64,000 nt of DNA from JAKAWQ01 sp963840545 (GTDB lineage Bacteria > Pseudomonadota > Alphaproteobacteria > Acetobacterales > Acetobacteraceae), in contig CAWIZE010000002.1 of NCBI GenBank assembly GCA_963840545.1, positions 682,001-746,000 on the forward strand. The letters run 5' to 3'. Every line of letters begins with the position of its first letter. Positions within the stretch are counted from its first letter, which is position 1. The position numbers and the translations under genes are program-made. Below the pieces are notes generated by a model, which was not told where the DNA came from, did not search any database, and was given only the letters and a program-made list of their open reading frames with translations. Positions 25,373 through 34,270 of the stretch are shown piece by piece.

Positions 25373-28252
25373 ATGGCCCGCCGCCCGACCCCGCCGCAGG
25401 ACACCCCGCCCGACGCGGGCACGGCGCTCGCCGCCTGGGAGCAGGGCGAGAAAGCCGTCGCTTCCGGTGATTTGGGGCGGGCGCGGCGCTGGTTCGATCG
25501 CGCCCATCGGCTCGCGCCGCGCCACGACCGGATCACGCTCTCGCTTGCCTTGGCGCGCCTCCGGGCGGGCGAGGAAGAGGGCAGGACGCTGCTCGCCGGC
25601 GTGGCCGTTCGCCACGACCTCCGCGCGGTGTGGCTGGCGCTGGCCGGGGCAGAGCGGCGCGCCGGCGATGACGCCGCTTCCGCCGCCGCGCTCGGGCGTG
25701 CGCTCTCCGGCCACGCCTGGACCCGGCTCGAGGCGGAGGGGGCGGCGATCCTCGACGCGGTGGCGGCGGCGGCGGGCCACGAGGGCTGGTGCGCGCTCGG
25801 CTCCGAGGGGACTCTGCTGCTCGGCCCGGCGGGAGCGAAGGACGCCACGCTGCTGCTCGACGGCAAGCTTGTGCCGCATCGGGGCGGCCGGCGGGTGAGG
25901 TTGCCGGCGGGCTGGGAGAAGCAGGTGCTGCTCTCGGCCAGTGTCGGGGGGCGCGAGCTGCTCGGCAGCCCGATCCGGATCGCCGCGCTCCGCCGCACCG
26001 AGGGGTTCGTCGAGGCGCGTGAGGGCGGGATCGCGGGCTGGGCCTGGCACCCGGGCGACCCGGAGCGGGACCCGGTGCTTGGGGTCTGGGCCGCACGCGC
26101 GGCGCGCCCGGCGTTCACGCTCACGGCGCGGGACGAGGGGATTCGCCTGCCCGAGGCGCCGCCGCTCGCCCGGCCGCGCGGCTTCACGATCCCGCCGGCG
26201 CGTCTCGCCGGCATTGCGGGGCCGATCGCTGTGCGTGATCGCGACGGGCGGGAGCTCACGGGAAGCCCGCTCGACCCGCGGCGCGAGGACGAAGAGGCCG
26301 CCGCGATGGCGCGGGAGATGGCGCGGCGGCTGGCGGCGCCCGGGCGGGGGAGATCGGGCAAGGGGGCGGTCGACATCGTCGTGCCGGTGCACGGCGCGAT
26401 GGAAGTCACGCTGGCCTGCCTGGAGACAATTGAAAAAAATCTGCCGCGCGCGACACGGCTGATCGTGGTGGACGACGCCTCGCCCGAGCCTGAGCTGGCA
26501 CGGGCGCTGGACGCGCTGGCCACGGCGGGCCGGATCCGCCTGGTACGGCGGACGCGGGCGGGCGGGTTCCCGACCGCCTGCAACGATGGGATCCGCGCGG
26601 CCCGGCCCGAGGCGGACATCCTGCTCCTCAACAGCGACACGAGGGTGGCCGCGGGCTGGGTCGAGGGGCTGCGGGCGGCCGTGCTCTCGGCGCCCGATAT
26701 CGGCACCGCGACCCCCTTCTCCAACGCGGCGACGATCCTGAGCTACCCCGACCCCATGGGGGGAAACGCGGTGCCGGACGCGGCGGAGACGGCGCGGCTG
26801 GCGCGGCTGGCGGCCCGGCTCCATCATGGTGCCACGGTGGAAATCCCGACGGGGGTCGGGTTCTGCCTCTATATCCGCCGCGCCTGCCTGGCCGCGGCCG
26901 GGCTCTTCCGCGAGGACCTCTTCGCCCAGGGCTACGGGGAGGAGAACGATTTCTGCCTCCGTGCGCGGCATCTCGGCTGGCGGCACGTGGCGGCGCCGGG
27001 GGTGTTCGTGGCCCATCTCGGCGGCGGCTCGTTCGGCGCCGCGGGCGGGTGGCTGGTGCGGCGCAATCTCGGCCTGCTCAACCGCGTGCACCCGGGCTAC
27101 GACGCGCTGATCGCGGCCCACATCGCCGCCGACCCGCTACTCACCCATCGCCGGCGGCTTGACGCGGCGCGTTTCGCGGCGGGGCGCCGGGAGGCGGGCG
27201 CGGTGATCCTGATCGCGCACGGGCGCGGCGGCGGGGTGGACGGGTTCCTGCGCCGGCGGGCGGCGGAGCTGCGCGGGCAGGGATTGCGGCCGATCCTGCT
27301 GCGACCGGGGGATGGGCGAACGGCGGCGGTGAGCGATGACGGCGGCGAGGCCCTCCCCAACCTCCGCTTCGCCGTGCCGGGAGAGATCGGGGCGCTGGCC
27401 CGGCTGCTCCGGCCCGAGCGGGTGCAGGCGGCGGAGCTGCACCAGCTCGTCGGGCACGACCACGCGATCCTCGAGATCTGCCGCCGGCTCGGCGTGCCCT
27501 ACGACGCCTACCTGCACGACTACGCGGCCTTTTGCGGGCGGATCGCGCTGGTCGGGCGCGAGGGGCGCTATTGCGGCGAGCCGGAGCTGCACGTGTGCGC
27601 GGCCTGCATCGCCGATATGGGCAGCGAGATCGAGGAGGAGATCGCGCCCGCGGCGCTGGTTGCGCGCTCGGCCGCGGAGCTCGCGGCGGCGCGCCGCGTC
27701 ATCGCCCCGGCCGTCGATACGGCGGCGCGCTTCCGGCGCCATTTCCCCGCCCTCGCAATCGACATCGCACCGTGGGAGGACGACACCGCCCTGCCAGCCC
27801 CCCGGGTGCGGCGCTTCGGCGCGCGGCTGAAGCTCGCCGTGATCGGGGCCATCAGCATCGCCAAGGGCTACGAGGTCCTGCTCGCCGCCGCGCGTGACGC
27901 GGCCTGGCGGGACCTGCCGCTCAGCTTCGTGCTGGTGGGCTATTCGCCCGACGATCGGCGCCTGATCGAGACCGGGCGGGTGTTCGCGACCGGGGAGTAC
28001 CGCCCGGAGGAGCTGGCGGGACTGATCGCGGCGCAGCAGGCGGACTTCGCGTTCCTGCCCTCGGTCTGGCCGGAGACCTGGTGCTTCGCGCTCTCGGAGG
28101 CCTGGCGGGCGGGGCTCGATGTCGCGGCGTTCGATCTCGGCGCGCAGGCGGAACGGATCCGCGCCACCGGGCGGGGCTGGGTGCTGCCGCTCGGCCTTAC
28201 ACCTGCGGCACTGAACAATACGTTGTGTAAACTTCGTCCGCTTGAAAGATAG
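25373..28252 (+). CDS. Large multidomain glycosyltransferase (GT2 plus GT4-like)
   Basis: 959-residue cytoplasmic protein. Residues about 15-110 form a TPR-like helical region (AWEQGEKAVASGDLGRARRWFDRAHRLAP). A GT-A fold follows near residue 335 (VDIVVPVHGAMEVTLACLETIEKNL, metal-binding LLLNSDT, then GYGEENDFCLRARHLGW), the rhamnosyltransferase-like GT2 type. The last third resembles a GT4/GT-B domain (LKLAVIGAISIAKGYEVLLAAARDA, SVWPETWCFALSEAWRAG). Such fused enzymes build O-antigen, capsule or glycosylate surface proteins. GGGAGA immediately precedes ATG 25373. An unknown protein and a GT4 gene follow on the same strand. Confidence 0.85.
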   Translation: MARRPTPPQDTPPDAGTALAAWEQGEKAVASGDLGRARRWFDRAHRLAPRHDRITLSLALARLRAGEEEGRTLLAGVAVRHDLRAVWLALAGAERRAGDDAASAAALGRALSGHAWTRLEAEGAAILDAVAAAAGHEGWCALGSEGTLLLGPAGAKDATLLLDGKLVPHRGGRRVRLPAGWEKQVLLSASVGGRELLGSPIRIAALRRTEGFVEAREGGIAGWAWHPGDPERDPVLGVWAARAARPAFTLTARDEGIRLPEAPPLARPRGFTIPPARLAGIAGPIAVRDRDGRELTGSPLDPRREDEEAAAMAREMARRLAAPGRGRSGKGAVDIVVPVHGAMEVTLACLETIEKNLPRATRLIVVDDASPEPELARALDALATAGRIRLVRRTRAGGFPTACNDGIRAARPEADILLLNSDTRVAAGWVEGLRAAVLSAPDIGTATPFSNAATILSYPDPMGGNAVPDAAETARLARLAARLHHGATVEIPTGVGFCLYIRRACLAAAGLFREDLFAQGYGEENDFCLRARHLGWRHVAAPGVFVAHLGGGSFGAAGGWLVRRNLGLLNRVHPGYDALIAAHIAADPLLTHRRRLDAARFAAGRREAGAVILIAHGRGGGVDGFLRRRAAELRGQGLRPILLRPGDGRTAAVSDDGGEALPNLRFAVPGEIGALARLLRPERVQAAELHQLVGHDHAILEICRRLGVPYDAYLHDYAAFCGRIALVGREGRYCGEPELHVCAACIADMGSEIEEEIAPAALVARSAAELAAARRVIAPAVDTAARFRRHFPALAIDIAPWEDDTALPAPRVRRFGARLKLAVIGAISIAKGYEVLLAAARDAAWRDLPLSFVLVGYSPDDRRLIETGRVFATGEYRPEELAGLIAAQQADFAFLPSVWPETWCFALSEAWRAGLDVAAFDLGAQAERIRATGRGWVLPLGLTPAALNNTLCKLRPLER

Positions 28253-28354
28253 CGGGGGTTCTGGCAAGAGTTTTCCGAATGTCATCGCGCAACGGTTGCA
28301 GGCCGTGGTATTCCTGGGGCCGGTGTTGCCCTGGCCTTCCCGCGAAAGAATAGG

Positions 28355-29401
28355 ATGTCCGAGCAGAAGATCGTGACCGAACTGAAAGTGTCGGGGCACC
28401 TGATGAAGCTCGATACCGGGCTTTACTGCGTCTTCCACGGGCCCAACGGGCACCGCCCCAACCCGGCCACCGGCCTGCCCGGGGTGCGGATTTCGCTGCC
28501 CCCCGGCGTCGCCGGCGCCAATGGCGGCGTCGAGATCAGCGGCTTCCGCGAGGACGGATGGGTCTCGACCGGCAACGACGCGGCGCTCATCCGGGTGTCG
28601 GAAGGGCCGGCGCAGGTGCTGGTGACAGTCTATCAATCGAGCCTCGGCGGCGATTCGTTGCCGCAACTTCAGGTTGTCCGTCTCGGCGATTTCCGGCCGA
28701 ACGGCGCCGAGGGCGTGGCGCCCGTGCCGCTGCCGGCGGAGCCGGACGCGGAGGCCGAGGCCAAAGGCCCCAACGGCGCCGGCAGGACGGGCGACGGCAC
28801 GCCGCCCATAGGCACTGGGCTGGGCACTGGGTTGGGCACTGGGCTGGGCACTGGGTCCGCGGGCGCATCGCCCGTGATCACCGCGCATGTCCAAAGGCGG
28901 GGCGATGTCGGCGGGCAGATCGGCGAATGGGTGGGCGAGCGCGGCAGCAAGCTCTGGATCGAGGGGTTCTCGGTCGTGCCGCCGCCGGAGCTCAAGCCCG
29001 AGGACCTCGAATACCAGGCCGTGCTCGGGCGCGGCTGGCTCTCCCCCTGGTCGCAGGGCGGGCAGTTCTGCGGCAGCCGGCGGATGGCGCTGCCGATCCT
29101 CGGGCTCAGGGTGCGGCTGCGCGGGGCGGGCGCCGAAGCCTTCGAATGCGCCTATTCGGCGAGCTTCACGGACGGCTCGGCGGTCGGCCCCGTGGCGGCC
29201 GGGGAGCCCTGCGAGTCGGAGGGCCTGGCGCCGCTGGAGGCCCTCCAGGTCATGCTGCGGCCGCGCAAGGTGGCTCCGGCCCGGCCGGCGGCTCCGGCGC
29301 CGAGGAAGGAGGCGCCGAGGAAGGAGGCGCGGGGCAAGCAGCGCGGCAAGCATCCGGTGGGCAAGCATCCGGTGGGCAAGCATCCGGGGCGCCGGCGGTA
29401 G
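28355..29401 (+). CDS. Unknown protein between glycosyltransferases, with internal repeats
   Basis: 348-residue protein not recognised. The N-terminal half looks beta-rich (IVTELKVSGHLMKLDTGLYCVFHG, AQVLVTVYQSSLGGDSLPQLQVV). A central linker has four GTGL repeats encoded by a 12-base DNA unit (28811-28856). A second ordered block contains KLWIEGFSVVPPPELKPEDLEYQAVLGRGWLSPW, and the basic tail has three GKHPV-type repeats from a 15-base DNA unit (29345-29389). No signal peptide or membrane helix. Its place suggests a role in surface polysaccharide or glycoprotein assembly, by context only. Confidence 0.65.
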   Translation: MSEQKIVTELKVSGHLMKLDTGLYCVFHGPNGHRPNPATGLPGVRISLPPGVAGANGGVEISGFREDGWVSTGNDAALIRVSEGPAQVLVTVYQSSLGGDSLPQLQVVRLGDFRPNGAEGVAPVPLPAEPDAEAEAKGPNGAGRTGDGTPPIGTGLGTGLGTGLGTGSAGASPVITAHVQRRGDVGGQIGEWVGERGSKLWIEGFSVVPPPELKPEDLEYQAVLGRGWLSPWSQGGQFCGSRRMALPILGLRVRLRGAGAEAFECAYSASFTDGSAVGPVAAGEPCESEGLAPLEALQVMLRPRKVAPARPAAPAPRKEAPRKEARGKQRGKHPVGKHPVGKHPGRRR

Positions 29402-29415
29402 CTCGCTTGGCTGGG

Positions 29416-30657
29416 ATGGCGCCGCGCGGCGTGAAATACCTCTTCGTTCACCAGAACTTTCCCGGCCAGTACCTCCACTTCCTGAAGCACCTGGCGGCGC
29501 GCGACCGCGACCAGGTCGTGTTCCTCGCCGAGCCCAACGCCAACCACATCTCCGGCGTGCGCAAGGTGGTCTATCGCCTGCCGCGCGGGCCGAGCCGGAC
29601 GACGCATCCGGACGCGCGCGAGTTCGAGCTGGCCTCGCTCCGCGCCGAGACGGTGGCGCGGACGGCGGAGCGGGTGAAGCGGCTCGGCTTCACCCCGGAC
29701 ATCATCATCGGCCATCACGGCTGGGGCGAGCTTCTGAACATCCGCGATGTCTGGCCGGCGGCGCCGCTGCTCGGCTATTTCGAGTTCTTCTACCATACCG
29801 AGGGCGTGGATGTCGGGTTCGACCCCGAGTTCCCGCCCGACCCGGCGCTCTATCCGCGCATCCGGGCGAAGAACGCGGTGAACCTGCTGGCGCTGAACAT
29901 GGGCGGGCACGGCCAGACGCCGACGCACTGGCAGCGCTCGACGTTTCCCCAATGGGCGGCCCGGGGGATCGAGATCCTGCCAGAGGGCGTCAACCTTGCG
30001 CTCTGCAAGCCGCTCGCCGCGGCGCGGCGGCGGAAGCTGAGCTTAGGCGGGTTCAGCATCGCGCCCGGAGAAAAGCTCGTGACCTATGTCGCGCGCAACC
30101 TCGAGCCCTACCGGGGCTTCCACGTGATGATGCGGGCGCTGGCCCGCGTGCTGGCGGCGCGGAGCGACGTGCGCGCGGTGCTGGTGGGCGGGGACGAGGT
30201 GAGCTACGGCATGCCGCCGCCGCAGGGCGGCACCTGGCGGGCGCGGATGCTGGCCGAGCTCGGCGGGAAGATCGACCCCGCGCGGGTGCATTTCCCCGGC
30301 AAGATCGACTACCGGCATTATCTCGCGCTGCTGCAGCGCTCGGACGCCCATGTCTATCTCACCTATCCGTTCGTCGCCTCGTGGTCGCTGCGCGAGGCGC
30401 TGGCGGCGGGCGCGCCGGTGATCGCGAGCGACACCAAGCCGGTGACGGAATTCGTGCGCGACCGGCGCAACGGATTGCTGACCCCGTGCCTCGAGCCCGG
30501 GCCGCTCGCCGAGCGGATGCTCGAGCTGATCGAGGATGCCGACCTGGCGCGGCGGCTCGGCGCGGCGGCGCGGCGCTACGCCGAGCAGCATCTGCGCATG
30601 GAGGACCATCTCGCCGCCTATCGGGAGGTGGTGCGCCGGCTCACGCGCGGCGGGTGA
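29416..30657 (+). CDS. GT4-family glycosyltransferase
   Basis: 413-residue GT-B enzyme. The N-terminal domain begins KYLFVHQNFPGQYLHFLKHLA and contains DIIIGHHGWGELLNIRDVWP; the C-terminal nucleotide-sugar domain has VTYVARNLEPYRGFHVMMRALA and the E-x7-E-like SLREALAAGAPVIASDTKPVTEFV. ATG 29416 is chosen; GTG 29431 is an alternative just before the conserved start. It is the third gene in the glycan cluster, 14 bases after the unknown protein. Confidence 0.88.
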   Translation: MAPRGVKYLFVHQNFPGQYLHFLKHLAARDRDQVVFLAEPNANHISGVRKVVYRLPRGPSRTTHPDAREFELASLRAETVARTAERVKRLGFTPDIIIGHHGWGELLNIRDVWPAAPLLGYFEFFYHTEGVDVGFDPEFPPDPALYPRIRAKNAVNLLALNMGGHGQTPTHWQRSTFPQWAARGIEILPEGVNLALCKPLAAARRRKLSLGGFSIAPGEKLVTYVARNLEPYRGFHVMMRALARVLAARSDVRAVLVGGDEVSYGMPPPQGGTWRARMLAELGGKIDPARVHFPGKIDYRHYLALLQRSDAHVYLTYPFVASWSLREALAAGAPVIASDTKPVTEFVRDRRNGLLTPCLEPGPLAERMLELIEDADLARRLGAAARRYAEQHLRMEDHLAAYREVVRRLTRGG

Positions 30658-30661
30658 TGGC

Positions 30662-31645
30662 TCAGTACCCGCGGGCGAAATCGACCGCGTTGGGCACCGC
30701 CGCGCCGCGCTCGAGCGCGGCCAGGGCGGCGAAGAAGCGATCGAGCGTGCGCGGGTTGTAGGTCACGGGATCGTCGGCCGAGACGTGCGGGGTGAGGACG
30801 AGGTTGGGGGTGCGCCAGAGACGATCGCCGGGCGGCAGCGGCTCGCGGGAATAGACGTCGAGCACCGCGCCGCCGAGGCGCCCCGTGTCGAGCAGATCGG
30901 CGAGCGCCGCCTCGTCGAGCACCGCGCCGCGGCCGATATTCACGAGCCCCGCTCCGGGCGGCAGCAGGCCGAGGCGGCGGCGATCGATCAGGTTGCGGGT
31001 CGCCGGCGTCAGCGGACAGGCAATGAGGAGAAAATCCGCGGCCGGGAGGACGCCGTCGAGGGCGGCGACGGGCAGCGTCGTGTCGCAGGCGGGGTGCGCG
31101 GCGCCGGTGCGGGTGATGCCGGTGAGCGCCATGCCGAACGCGCGCGCACGCGCGGCGGCGGCGGCGCCGAGCGTGCCGAGGCCGAGGATGGCGAGGCGAC
31201 GCCCGGCGAGCGCCTGGGTGTAGCGCGGCTCCCAGCGCGCCGCCGCCTGGGCCGCGATCAGCGCCGGCATCCGCATCGCCAGCATCAGCAGCGCCATGAT
31301 CGCGTAGTCGCCGGCTTTCTCGCCGTGGATGCCGCGGTTGCAGACGAGGACCGCGCCTTGGGGGAGATGGGTGAAGGGGGCCAGCGCATCGACGCCGGCG
31401 GTGGTGCAGAAGATGAGCCGCAGCCGCGGCGCGGGAAAAGGCGGGGCAAGCCAGGAAGGCGGGGCAAGCCAGGAAGGCGGGGCGATCAGCGCCTCGGCGG
31501 TGGCGAGCGCGGCGGCGAAGGCCGCTTCGGTGTCGGCGATGGTGAGCGCGTGGGCGGCGCCGGCGCGGGCGGCGGCCTCGTCCCACTGGCGCTGCGTGAT
31601 CGCGAAGAGCGGATCGTTTCCGGCGTTCTGGATGTGGATGCGCAT
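30662..31645 (-). CDS. D-isomer 2-hydroxyacid dehydrogenase (glyoxylate/hydroxypyruvate reductase-like)
   Basis: 327-residue NAD(P)-dependent dehydrogenase. The nucleotide motif ILGLGTLGAAAAARARAFGM, the catalytic Arg region NIGRGAVLDEAAL, Glu in DVYSREPLPP and His in LTPHVSADD are all present. It probably reduces glyoxylate or hydroxypyruvate, or acts on another 2-oxoacid. A duplicated PSWLAP segment near residue 60 is encoded by an 18-base direct repeat (31441-31476); the family does not usually have it. It converges with the glycosyltransferase upstream, only 4 bases apart. Confidence 0.88.
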   Translation of the reverse strand: MRIHIQNAGNDPLFAITQRQWDEAAARAGAAHALTIADTEAAFAAALATAEALIAPPSWLAPPSWLAPPFPAPRLRLIFCTTAGVDALAPFTHLPQGAVLVCNRGIHGEKAGDYAIMALLMLAMRMPALIAAQAAARWEPRYTQALAGRRLAILGLGTLGAAAAARARAFGMALTGITRTGAAHPACDTTLPVAALDGVLPAADFLLIACPLTPATRNLIDRRRLGLLPPGAGLVNIGRGAVLDEAALADLLDTGRLGGAVLDVYSREPLPPGDRLWRTPNLVLTPHVSADDPVTYNPRTLDRFFAALAALERGAAVPNAVDFARGY

Positions 31646-32037
31646 CGGCCGAGGCTGCCACGGGCGGGGGCGGCGAAAAAGGTCCGAGGGACGGCATGGA
31701 ACGCGTTGGATTGGCCGCGATTTTGCCCGCCCAGGGCTGAACGAAAGTGGGCAGAGTGGGCGCAGCGTCGGCCGTTCTGGATTGAAGTTTGCTTTAAAAT
31801 CAATTAAATAAGCGCGCAGACCCGGGCCAGAACGGGCGTTTTCGGGCCCTTTCAGGTCCGATTCCGGCCCGCGCCGCCCGGCGCGAGGGGAAGAGCCATT
31901 GCGGCAAGGGACACCACCTTGCCGAGCGGCGAGCCGACCGCCTTCAGCGATCGCGCGGATACGATGACGGCTGCCCAGGGGGCGGAGCCCCCTGGGCCTT
32001 CGCGCGGTCAGTCTTTCGGCAGCTCAGGACGAACGGG
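31646..32037. other. Intergenic region with AT-rich patch
   Basis: About 390 bases with no supported gene. An AT-rich patch at 31782-31812 (containing GCTTTAAAATCAATTAAATA) stands out from the GC-rich surroundings and could hold the promoter for the dehydrogenase at 30662-31645. The strong hairpin listed separately is at 31974-31998. Confidence 0.5.
31974..31998. terminator. Strong GC hairpin, probable terminator or extragenic palindrome
   Basis: GCCCAGGGGGC, loop GGA, GCCCCCTGGGC: a perfect 11-base stem. It lies 40 bases after the stop of the minus-strand gene at 32038-32475 and fits a terminator for it, although no clear T-run follows in that direction. It is of the same general kind as the other GC palindromes in the window. 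Confidence 0.5.
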
Positions 32038-32475
32038 TCAGCGGCCGCTGCCCGTGGAGTTCAGGAGGCTCATGTTGTTCATATCCCGCACCGGGGGGAT
32101 ATTCACCACGTTGTTGGCGCAGCCTTCGCCCTTGAGCGTCGCGGTGATGCGGCCATTGGAGGAGCGCATTCCGGTGACGGTGCCGACCGGGCCACTGCCG
32201 ATGGCAGTCTTGGTCAGAGTCAGGGTGAAGTTCCCGGAGCTGTCCATGCTCCCGGTGACGTAGCTGAGGCCGCTCAGGTCCGAATATTCGGCCCAGCCGC
32301 GGATCTGGCCGTTATTGTTGGCGAGCCTCCAGCTGATGAATGGGCAGCCGGCGACCGACGAGGCCGTGTTCCCGACGAAGCCCGGCTCCGGGGCGGCCTG
32401 AGCCGGCAGCGCCGCGATCGTGCCGAGCCCGATCAGCCCTGCAGCAACCAAGGCAACGGACGTCTTGATGTTCAT
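32038..32475 (-). CDS. Small exported protein of unknown function
   Basis: 145-residue protein with a typical signal peptide (ALVAAGLIGLGTIAALPAQA, cleaved before APEPG) and a mature domain with two cysteines (VAGCPFISWRL and KGEGCANNVV) likely to form a disulfide. Beta-strand-like repeats such as GNFTLTLTKT and NGRITATLKGEG suggest a beta-sandwich. GAGGAGGACAGG precedes ATG 32475. No family assigned. Confidence 0.7.
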   Translation of the reverse strand: MNIKTSVALVAAGLIGLGTIAALPAQAAPEPGFVGNTASSVAGCPFISWRLANNNGQIRGWAEYSDLSGLSYVTGSMDSSGNFTLTLTKTAIGSGPVGTVTGMRSSNGRITATLKGEGCANNVVNIPPVRDMNNMSLLNSTGSGR

Positions 32476-32820
32476 CCTGTCCTCCTCAGAATGGCCGGCA
32501 TTCCCCATCCGGCCGACCTTCCTCCGGTTGAGGGTGCCCAGTTTACCGTCTGGCCGCAACCGTCTTTTTCGATCTGAATCAAAGGATAGTTTTCTTATTT
32601 ATTACAGATATTACAGTTTTTTGCGGCCTGGAACGATACATCCGCGACGTTTCGCGGGCGGAACTCCCCGAGGACCGGCGGAAGGCTCGACCCGATGCGG
32701 TTCGCGCGCTCGCCCGGCTCGGCGTCCCCGGCTCTACACCCCGGGGGCTCTGCGTCCTGTCTCGGCCGGCCGCGGCCACGCCGGCGAGGCCAGCGCGAAT
32801 GCGTGCCGCCGTCGCGCGGG
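32476..32820. promoter_or_regulatory. Promoter-containing spacer with AT-rich direct repeat
   Basis: The 345-base spacer holds an AT-rich island (32578-32625) in which TATTACAG occurs twice with a 9-base period (32600-32607 and 32609-32616). It lies upstream of the minus-strand gene starting at 32475 and is the best candidate for its promoter or a regulator site. The remainder is GC-rich and featureless. Confidence 0.35.
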
Positions 32821-33090
32821 TCAATAGGGCTTGCGGACGACCGCGGCCCCGTTCGGGCCGGCGCATCCCGCGCGATAGATCCCGTTGACGCACGAGACCG
32901 AAGAATGCGGCGCGACCACGACCGCGGCCGTGGCCGGGCCTGGAGCGACCGGCTTGCGAACGACCGCGGCCCCGTTCGGGCCGGCGCATCCCGCTCGGTA
33001 GACCCCGTTGACGCAGCCGGCGGCCTGGGCCTGGGGGACGAGAGCGAAGGTGCCGAGGGCAAGCATGACCGCAAGCGCGAGGGGCTTCAT
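32821..33090 (-). CDS. Small exported repeat protein (CVNG-YRAGCAGPNG repeats)
   Basis: 89-residue exported protein: signal peptide (LALAVMLALGTFALVPQAQA), then two copies of CVNG(V/I)YRAGCAGPNGAA followed by VVRKP, one at residues 26-46 and one at 67-88. Each repeat contains two cysteines. Similar short secreted proteins occur in Acetobacteraceae and Bradyrhizobium relatives; function unknown. ATG 33090 is the natural start of the signal peptide. Confidence 0.75.
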   Translation of the reverse strand: MKPLALAVMLALGTFALVPQAQAAGCVNGVYRAGCAGPNGAAVVRKPVAPGPATAAVVVAPHSSVSCVNGIYRAGCAGPNGAAVVRKPY

Positions 33091-33289
33091 GGCATGGCTT
33101 CTCCGCGCCGCCTCCGGGCACCCCAGCTGAGGCAGTGCCTCAGATGCGGAACCCCCGGATGCGGAATCCGGAGCCAGCAGCGCCCGAATTCCGGCATTGT
33201 CAAGCCCGGCGCGGGAGCGGCGGAGAGAGACCCATGACCGGGCGGGGGCGTTCCGCGCCGGCCCCGGCACTGATGGAGCGGAGGGCCCG

Positions 33290-34150
33290 ATGATCGCGAT
33301 ACGCCGGATCGAGACGGCGCCCGGCATGGTCTTCGAGCTCTCGCTCGGCGGACCGGCCGATGCGGATCTCGTCCTCATGCTGCACGGCTTCGGCGTGTCG
33401 CGCTTCCTCTGGAACGCCCAGGCGGCAGCGCTGGCCGGCGCGGGCTTCCTTGCGGCCGCGCCGAACCAGCGCGGCTATTCCGCCGGCGCGCGGCCGGACC
33501 CGGCCGAGCCTGCCGATTACCGGATCGATTTGCTGATCGGCGACGCGCTCGATATCGTCGCCGCACTCGGCCACGCCAACCGGCGCTTCCATCTCGTCGG
33601 CCACGACTGGGGAGCGAGCCTGGCCTGGGAGATCGCCGAGCGGAGCCCGGAGCGCCTCGCCTCGCTCGCGATCCTCTCGCGCCCGCATCCGCAATCCTTC
33701 GCCCGCGCGCTCGCCGCGCCGGACGGCGAGCAGATGCGGCGATCGCGGCACCACAGGAGTTTCCTCGAGCCGGGGGCCGGCCCCGCCATCCTCGCCGACG
33801 ATGCGAAGTGGCTGCGAACGCGACTTGCGGCGAACGGGGTGCCGCCGGCGGCGATCGCGGCGCACCTCTCCGTCATCGGCACTCCCCCGGCGATGGAGGC
33901 GGCGCTCGCGTGGTATCGCGCGCGCGGTCCGCGGCATCGGCCGGTGGGCGCGACAAGGGTTCCGACGCTCTATATCTGGGGCGACGCGGACGACACGGTC
34001 GGGCGCATGGCGGCCGAGGGGACGGGCGCGTTCATTGCGGCGCCATACCAGTTCGCGGTCCTGCGCGATGTCGGGCATTATGCGCCCGATCAGGTCCCGG
34101 ACCGGGTCAATGCGCTGCTTCTCGCGCATCTCGCCCGCCATCCGGCGTGA
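33290..34150 (+). CDS. Alpha/beta hydrolase, epoxide-hydrolase-like
   Basis: 286-residue alpha/beta-fold hydrolase. The nucleophile elbow reads GHDWGAS with Asp106, as in epoxide hydrolases and haloalkane dehalogenases; the oxyanion segment is LHGFG, the acid lies near YIWGDADD and the catalytic His in DVGHYAPD. A cap domain spans roughly 130-200. It probably opens epoxides or similar substrates. ATG 33290 is preceded by GGAGGG. It stands alone, divergent from the small repeat protein. Confidence 0.85.
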   Translation: MIAIRRIETAPGMVFELSLGGPADADLVLMLHGFGVSRFLWNAQAAALAGAGFLAAAPNQRGYSAGARPDPAEPADYRIDLLIGDALDIVAALGHANRRFHLVGHDWGASLAWEIAERSPERLASLAILSRPHPQSFARALAAPDGEQMRRSRHHRSFLEPGAGPAILADDAKWLRTRLAANGVPPAAIAAHLSVIGTPPAMEAALAWYRARGPRHRPVGATRVPTLYIWGDADDTVGRMAAEGTGAFIAAPYQFAVLRDVGHYAPDQVPDRVNALLLAHLARHPA

Positions 34151-34270
34151 TGGGTCGCGCCCGATCGGGATTGGTCACGGAGCCGCGCCTTTGGGGCGCA
34201 TCGGGAAGGACGGGCTGCGACCCGATACTGAAGGCAAAGAGCGAGTGCCGGCGTTCGCTGAAGGCTTACA

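Noticed and set aside
25205..27121. A 638-residue minus-strand frame opposite the large glycosyltransferase
   Set aside because: Antisense shadow; the plus-strand glycosyltransferase has conserved GT motifs and a strong ribosome binding site.
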